This document shows positions 5,447-9,675 of a stretch of 9,675 nucleotides of DNA, piece after piece. The notes beneath the pieces are model-generated. The model was not told the origin of the DNA. It made no database searches and saw only the letters and a program-made list of their open reading frames with translations. The first letter of the stretch is position 1; every line of letters starts with the position of its first letter. The stretch covers positions 1 to 9,675 of the forward strand of contig JAAXGS010000104.1 of NCBI GenBank assembly GCA_012271225.1, read 5' to 3'. The position numbers were made by a program, and so were the translations under genes. Source of the stretch: Dehalococcoidia bacterium. GTDB lineage: Bacteria; Chloroflexota; Dehalococcoidia; UBA6926.

Positions 5447-7309
5447 TTGGGCGCAATTGTCAGCTACGTCGGAAATCGTGAGGCCGTGCCCGTCCTCTTG
5501 CAGTCGCTGTCGCGCGTCCGGAATCAGCGGTATGACAGCGCCGGCGTCGCGGTGAGGGACCCGGACGGATACTTCAATACCGTCAAAACCGTTGGGCGGT
5601 TCAACGTGCTTGCGGGCGCGCTGTCAGAGGAGCCGCCGCTGGGGCACATCGGCCTGGGCCATACGCGATGGCGCATGCACGGGGCCGCGACGGCGGAGAA
5701 CGCGCAGCCGCATCTTGATTGTCACTCCCTGCTGGCCGTGGTGGAGAACGGCATCGTCGAGAATCACGTGGAACTCAAGATGGAGCTGCGCGGGCGCGGA
5801 CACCGCTTCCTGTCCATGACGGACGCGGAGGTTGTGCCTCACCTGATTGAGGAGGAGCTCCTGATGGCCGGGCCGGGCGCGGGGCTGGAGGCGGCGGTGC
5901 GGGCCGCAATGGCCCGGATACACGGAACGATTGCGCTCGTGGCCGCGCGGGCGGAGGAGCCGGAGACCATTGTGGCGGCGCGGCGCGGCTACGCAAGCCA
6001 ACTCGTCGTCGGGTGGGGCGGCAGCGAGGCCTTCGTAACGAGCGAGGCCGCGGCGATGTCGGCCATCGCCGACAAGATCGCGTTTCTGTCCGCCGACGAG
6101 ATGGCAACGGTGACTCCGCGCGGCGTGGAGTTCAAGACCCTCATGGCCGGGCGTCCCATCGCCAAGCGGTTCATCTCGCCGACTCAGGACCCGATGGCCG
6201 CCGCGCGCGGCGGCCACATGACGTTCATGATCAAGGAGATCACGGAGCAGCCGGAAGCGTGGACGGACGCCATGCGCGGGCGGGTCGATTTTGAGTCGCT
6301 CTCCCTGACGCTGGAGGAGCTTGACCCCATTCTCGCCGCATTGACGCGCGTGGAGAGGGTGGTCCTCACGGGATCAAGCTCATCCCTGCACGCCGCGCGG
6401 GCCGGCCGGCTCTACATCGAAGAACTCACGGATCTGCCGTGTCAGGTCGATGTGGGCTCAGAGATTCTGTACGGGGACTTCGAGCTTGGACCGCGGACGC
6501 TCTTTATCGCCGTCACCCAGTCCGGCGAGACGCTGGATACTCTGGGCGTGCTCGCGCAGGCGAGCGAGCTGGGCAGCCCGACCATGATCATCACGAATGA
6601 GGAGGAGTCAACGGGCGCGCGCCTTGCGGATGTGACGCTGCCCATCCGCTCCGGGCTGGAGGCGGGCATGGCCTCCACAAAATCGTTCACCTCATCCGTC
6701 CTGACGCTGTATCTGCTCGCCATGCGCCTGGCCACGGCGCGGTCGTCCCATGCCGCAGGTTCCGTGCCGGGCAGGCTCAACGACCTGACCCGTCTGGCGG
6801 GCTACGCCAACCGCATTCTGGAAGACCCCTCGCTGCCCGCCGCGCTCGCGACCCGCTATTCACATCGGCGTGACGCCATCTATGTGGCCCAGGGCCGCCT
6901 GTTCCCCATAGCGGCGGAGGGGGCGTGGAAGCTGATTCAACTTGGCTATATCCATGCGCAGGCCTATCCGGGGTCTGAATTGCCGCACGGGCCAATTGCC
7001 CTCATCAATGGCGATGAGACGCCAACAATCGCCATCACTCCGCAGGGGCCGGAGTACGGACGCATGGCGTCCGTGGTCAGACTGGTCAAGGACAATGGCG
7101 GCGTGGTGTCCGCCATCCTGACCGAGGGGGATGAGGAGCTTGGCGGCATCGTTGACCACCCCATCTTCATCCCCGCGGACACGCCGCAGCCTCTGCTCCC
7201 GCTGATCACCGCGCTGCCGGTGCAGCTCTTTGCCTATTACGCGGGCATTCAGAAGGGCAATGCGGTGGATGAGCCGCGCAACATCCACCGCATCGAGGAT
7301 TTTTTGTAG
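5447..7309 (+). CDS. GlmS-type glutamine--fructose-6-phosphate aminotransferase homologue lacking the nucleophile Cys
   Basis: This 620-residue protein has the full GlmS layout: a class II glutaminase-like domain (about 1-225), then two SIS sugar-phosphate domains (about 290-430 and 460-610). Family landmarks are RYDSAG (28-33), HTRW (72-75), NGIVEN (101-106), TDAEV (125-129), TQSGET (357-362), ASTKSF (409-414), AEGAWKL (490-496), ELPHGP (511-516) and the tail DEPRN. GlmS normally makes glucosamine-6-phosphate for the cell wall. Here the start reads MGAIVSYVG instead of MCGIVGYVG, so the glutamine-hydrolysing Cys is Gly2. CGTS of the first SIS domain is SSSS (310-313), and the C-terminal Lys (E. 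coli K603) is R615. Catalytic E491 and H514 (E. coli E488, H504) remain. The TTG start is firm: GAGGT precedes it and an in-frame stop lies 9 nt upstream. It may be an ammonia-dependent or non-aminating isomerase, or a regulatory paralogue. The family is certain, the activity is not. Confidence 0.9.
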   Translation: MGAIVSYVGNREAVPVLLQSLSRVRNQRYDSAGVAVRDPDGYFNTVKTVGRFNVLAGALSEEPPLGHIGLGHTRWRMHGAATAENAQPHLDCHSLLAVVENGIVENHVELKMELRGRGHRFLSMTDAEVVPHLIEEELLMAGPGAGLEAAVRAAMARIHGTIALVAARAEEPETIVAARRGYASQLVVGWGGSEAFVTSEAAAMSAIADKIAFLSADEMATVTPRGVEFKTLMAGRPIAKRFISPTQDPMAAARGGHMTFMIKEITEQPEAWTDAMRGRVDFESLSLTLEELDPILAALTRVERVVLTGSSSSLHAARAGRLYIEELTDLPCQVDVGSEILYGDFELGPRTLFIAVTQSGETLDTLGVLAQASELGSPTMIITNEEESTGARLADVTLPIRSGLEAGMASTKSFTSSVLTLYLLAMRLATARSSHAAGSVPGRLNDLTRLAGYANRILEDPSLPAALATRYSHRRDAIYVAQGRLFPIAAEGAWKLIQLGYIHAQAYPGSELPHGPIALINGDETPTIAITPQGPEYGRMASVVRLVKDNGGVVSAILTEGDEELGGIVDHPIFIPADTPQPLLPLITALPVQLFAYYAGIQKGNAVDEPRNIHRIEDFL

Positions 7310-7372
7310 ACCGGCGTGCCTTCAGGCGGGGGGCTTTGCGTCAGTCAGCCGCGCAGACCGGCGTGGCCTCAG
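7308..7372. repeat. Direct repeat across both ends of the convergent intergenic gap
   Basis: AGACCGGCGTGCCTTCAG (7308-7325) and AGACCGGCGTGGCCTCAG (7355-7372) match at 16 of 18 positions. The first copy begins in the TAG stop of the GlmS-type gene. The second covers the TGA of the CoA transferase. The 59-bp gap (7310-7368) between the genes is thus largely bounded by the two copies. No strong hairpin followed by a T-run is present, so no terminator is called. Confidence 0.7.
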
Positions 7373-9675
7373 ACGAGAATCTTCGCCTCAGTCAACTCCC
7401 GCACGTCGGACTCGGAGTAGCCCAGCAGTTCACGCAGCACGTACTCATTGTGCTGGCCCAGGGCGGGCGCGCCCATGCGGATCGCTCCCGGGGTCTCCGC
7501 GAGCGCCGCGCCGTAGGACGAGTGGCGAATCGTGCCCCACTGCGGCTCCGGATGCTCAACGGGGACGATGTAGCCGCGCGCGTTCATCGCGGGGTCAAAG
7601 TGCGCATCCTCCGTTGTCTGGCAGGCGGCGGCCGGCACGCCGTGTTTCTGCAGCGTCACCATGACCTGCCGGGGTGTGAGATTCCGCGTCCACTCTGACA
7701 GATGCTCATCCAGCGCGTCCCGATGCGCAAGGCGGGCGTCAAGCGTGGCAAAGCGCGGGTCCTGCGTCCACTCCGGCAGGTCCATGGCGGGCGGCGTGAT
7801 CGCCTGAACCAGAGCCTGCCACTCCTGCTCCGTGTGACAGGCGATGACGCACCACGCATCCACGCCCAGACAGGGGTACGCGTCGTGCGGGGCGGCGTAT
7901 TCCCGACGGTTTCCGGTCGGGTCCTGATTCACGCCGTTGACCTCGTAATCAAGCAGGGGAACGCCCAGAGCATTCGCCTGGGCCTCAACCTGCGAGACCT
8001 CGATGTGCTGACCCTGCCCGGTCTTGAGTCGGTGATACAACGCCGCCTGCAGCATGTAGCCGGCAAGCCCGCCGACGAAGAAGTCCGCGTAGTAGATGCT
8101 GCATCGGAGCGAGGGAGGTGACTCCGGGTGCCCCCAGAGGTGGGTGACGCCGGAGGCCGTCTGCGCCTGCAGGCCAAAGAGCACGTGTGAGGCGAACGGC
8201 CCCGTGCTGCCCCAGCCCGGCATGCTCATGTACACAACGTCAGGCCTGACGGCGCGGATGCCCTCATAATCCAGCCCCCAGCGGGCGAGCGCGCCGGCGG
8301 CGTAGTTCTCCACAACCGCGTCACTTGTGCCCGCCAGCTTGCGGACAATCTCCTGCCCGTCCGTGTGGTGCAGGTCCACCGTGATGCTCATCTTGTTGCG
8401 ATTGAGCTCCGGATGCATCGGCAGGATGCCCGTGATGCGTGCCGCAGGATCAAAGAGGGACGACTCGATCTTGATCACGTCCGCGCCGAAATCCGCAAGC
8501 TGCCGCGTGCCGTACGGCCCCACCCAGATGCGGGTCAGGTCCGTCACGCGGACTCCCTCAAGCGGCAGACGGCCGTTGCCGGGGTGCGCCATCGCCGCGG
8601 CGTCCTGCGCGGGCCCGCCTGCGGAGCCGCTCTCCGCAGCCTCCGCAAGAACCTCATCGGTGTGCTGACCGTGCGTCGGCGCGGGGCGGCGGAGCGTCCA
8701 TGGGGTCCCGCTGAACCGCCCGGGCGGGCCGGGCAGCCTGTATGTTCCCACAACGGGGTGCGTCACCTCCTGAAAGTAGTTGCGGAACAGCAGATGCGGG
8801 TTCTGGGCGAGATCGGCCGGGGTGCTGACGGGCGTGGCGGGGATGCGGCGCGCCTGCGCCTCCTCGACGGCCTGCGCCACCGTCTTCGTCAGAAAGAACT
8901 CCGTCGCGATGGCGTTGATGAACTCCTGATTCTCGGAGCGGACCGTCAGCTGCATGAACATCTCGTCCTGAATGGCCTCATTGCCCGTCCACTTGGCAAA
9001 GGCCATGAACTGGTTCGGCTGTATGGGCGAGAAGCCGATCCAGCCGTCGGAGCACTGAAAGACGCCGGTTCCGCCGCCGCCGCCCGTGCCGGGCCGCTGC
9101 GCAATCGCGCCGTTGTAGCCGTACTGAGAGACGATGAACAGGAGGTTGGCGATGGCCTCTTGCATGGAGACGTCTATCCGCTGCCCCCGGCCGGACTGTT
9201 CCCGCGCGAAGAGCGCGTTCATGATTCCGATGGCGGCGTGTGTGCCCGCCACGGAGTAGCCCAGAAACGCCGGCGACATCACGGGCGCACGGTTCGGATC
9301 ACCCTGCAGGAGCATCAGCCCGCCCATCGCCTCGGCGTGGAGGTCCGTGCCGCGATAGGAGGCGTACGGCCCCGTCTGCCCGAACGGTGTCACGGAGCAG
9401 AGGATGAGTCCGGGATTCTCCGCGCGCAGGGACTCAAATCCAAGGCCGATGCCGTCAAGATAGCCGGGCGCGTTCGTCTCGATGATCACATCCGCGGCCC
9501 GGGCAAGGCGCCGAACAGTCTCGCGCCCTGCGTCCGTCATGATGTCCGCCGCGGCGCTGCGCTTGTTGGCGTGAAAGGCATGGAACACCAGACTGCGGTC
9601 CATGCCGGGCTCTCCGCCGACATGGGGCGGCATGCGGCGGCTCTCGTCGCCGCCCGGACCTTCGATCAGTGTCAC
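7369..9675 (-). CDS. Two-domain CaiB/BaiF (family III) CoA transferase, N-terminus outside the window
   Basis: The frame is open for 768 residues to the window edge. The first codon seen (GTG) is probably an internal Val of a GADV-type strand, so roughly 30-40 residues are missing. Two family III domains lie in tandem. Domain 1 (to about 345) has NKRS (37-40), TNAPG (67-71), PFGQTGP (97-103), SGRGQ (161-165) and a glycine loop (196-204). Domain 2 (about 368-768) restarts with EGVRVTDLTRIWVGPYG, then NRNKMS, VVENYAAGAL, GWGSTGPF and TGQGQ (552-556). Aligned without gaps to formyl-CoA transferase as I recall it, D531 in YYADFF falls on catalytic Asp169, while domain 1 has Tyr140 there. So domain 2 should form the acyl-Asp intermediate and domain 1 looks non-catalytic. 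The family moves CoA between carboxylic acids; some members are racemases or, like DddD, transferase-lyases. Substrate unknown. Convergent with the GlmS-type gene. Confidence 0.95.
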   Translation of the reverse strand: MTLIEGPGGDESRRMPPHVGGEPGMDRSLVFHAFHANKRSAAADIMTDAGRETVRRLARAADVIIETNAPGYLDGIGLGFESLRAENPGLILCSVTPFGQTGPYASYRGTDLHAEAMGGLMLLQGDPNRAPVMSPAFLGYSVAGTHAAIGIMNALFAREQSGRGQRIDVSMQEAIANLLFIVSQYGYNGAIAQRPGTGGGGGTGVFQCSDGWIGFSPIQPNQFMAFAKWTGNEAIQDEMFMQLTVRSENQEFINAIATEFFLTKTVAQAVEEAQARRIPATPVSTPADLAQNPHLLFRNYFQEVTHPVVGTYRLPGPPGRFSGTPWTLRRPAPTHGQHTDEVLAEAAESGSAGGPAQDAAAMAHPGNGRLPLEGVRVTDLTRIWVGPYGTRQLADFGADVIKIESSLFDPAARITGILPMHPELNRNKMSITVDLHHTDGQEIVRKLAGTSDAVVENYAAGALARWGLDYEGIRAVRPDVVYMSMPGWGSTGPFASHVLFGLQAQTASGVTHLWGHPESPPSLRCSIYYADFFVGGLAGYMLQAALYHRLKTGQGQHIEVSQVEAQANALGVPLLDYEVNGVNQDPTGNRREYAAPHDAYPCLGVDAWCVIACHTEQEWQALVQAITPPAMDLPEWTQDPRFATLDARLAHRDALDEHLSEWTRNLTPRQVMVTLQKHGVPAAACQTTEDAHFDPAMNARGYIVPVEHPEPQWGTIRHSSYGAALAETPGAIRMGAPALGQHNEYVLRELLGYSESDVRELTEAKILV

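Noticed and set aside
5624..6217. 197-codon reverse-strand open frame opposite the GlmS-type gene
   Set aside because: Shadow of the real frame, with no ribosome site or recognisable domain.
7300..7325. T-run and GCCT-TC-AGGC as a terminator for the GlmS-type gene
   Set aside because: The six T's come before the stop codon and before the tiny stem, so the order is wrong for an intrinsic terminator.
9673..9675. GTG at the window edge as the true start of the CoA transferase
   Set aside because: The protein would lack the N-terminal LDLT...GPYA strand and loop that every family III domain has, and that domain 2 shows. The codon reads better as the Val of GADV.

Overview
The window is a compact, high-GC bacterial chromosome segment. 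It holds seven protein genes, two of them cut by the window edges, with almost no intergenic space: the longest non-coding stretch is 104 bp. I see no tRNA, rRNA, CRISPR array, insertion sequence or phage gene. The wording of the MetRS, the polyprenyl synthase and the tandem-domain CaiB/BaiF CoA transferase suggests Chloroflexota, perhaps a Dehalococcoidia/SAR202-type lineage. That is an impression from remembered sequences, not a search result.

Layout. A leftward block (4660 down to 1) encodes an M20-family peptidase/deacylase homologue, methionyl-tRNA synthetase (metG), a trans-type polyprenyl diphosphate synthase and the N-terminal 190 codons of a beta-class DNA methyltransferase. From metG onward the gaps are 30 and 9 nt, so these genes are probably co-transcribed. 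An 81-bp divergent spacer (4661-4741) carries a good leftward -10 element and a palindrome. It separates this block from a rightward pair: a PlsC-type acyltransferase and, 9 nt later, a GlmS-type protein that starts at TTG. The right end (9675 down to 7369) is a large leftward CaiB/BaiF CoA transferase with two tandem domains, convergent with the GlmS-type gene and lacking its N-terminus because the window ends.

Functions. The identifiable roles are housekeeping or metabolic: methionine charging of tRNA, isoprenoid chain elongation (probably a quinone side chain), glycerophospholipid acylation and CoA transfer. The most striking feature is that several intact, full-length enzyme homologues lack textbook catalytic residues. 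The GlmS-type protein has Gly where the N-terminal nucleophile Cys should be and Arg where the Fru6P-binding Lys should be. The M20 protein has lost its bridging Asp and both second-site metal ligands. The first CaiB domain has Tyr in place of the catalytic Asp. The MetRS signature loop reads QLSTS instead of KMSKS. All lie in open frames, so they look like diverged subfamilies or pseudoenzymes rather than decayed genes. These comparisons rest on remembered reference sequences and motifs and should be checked by alignment.
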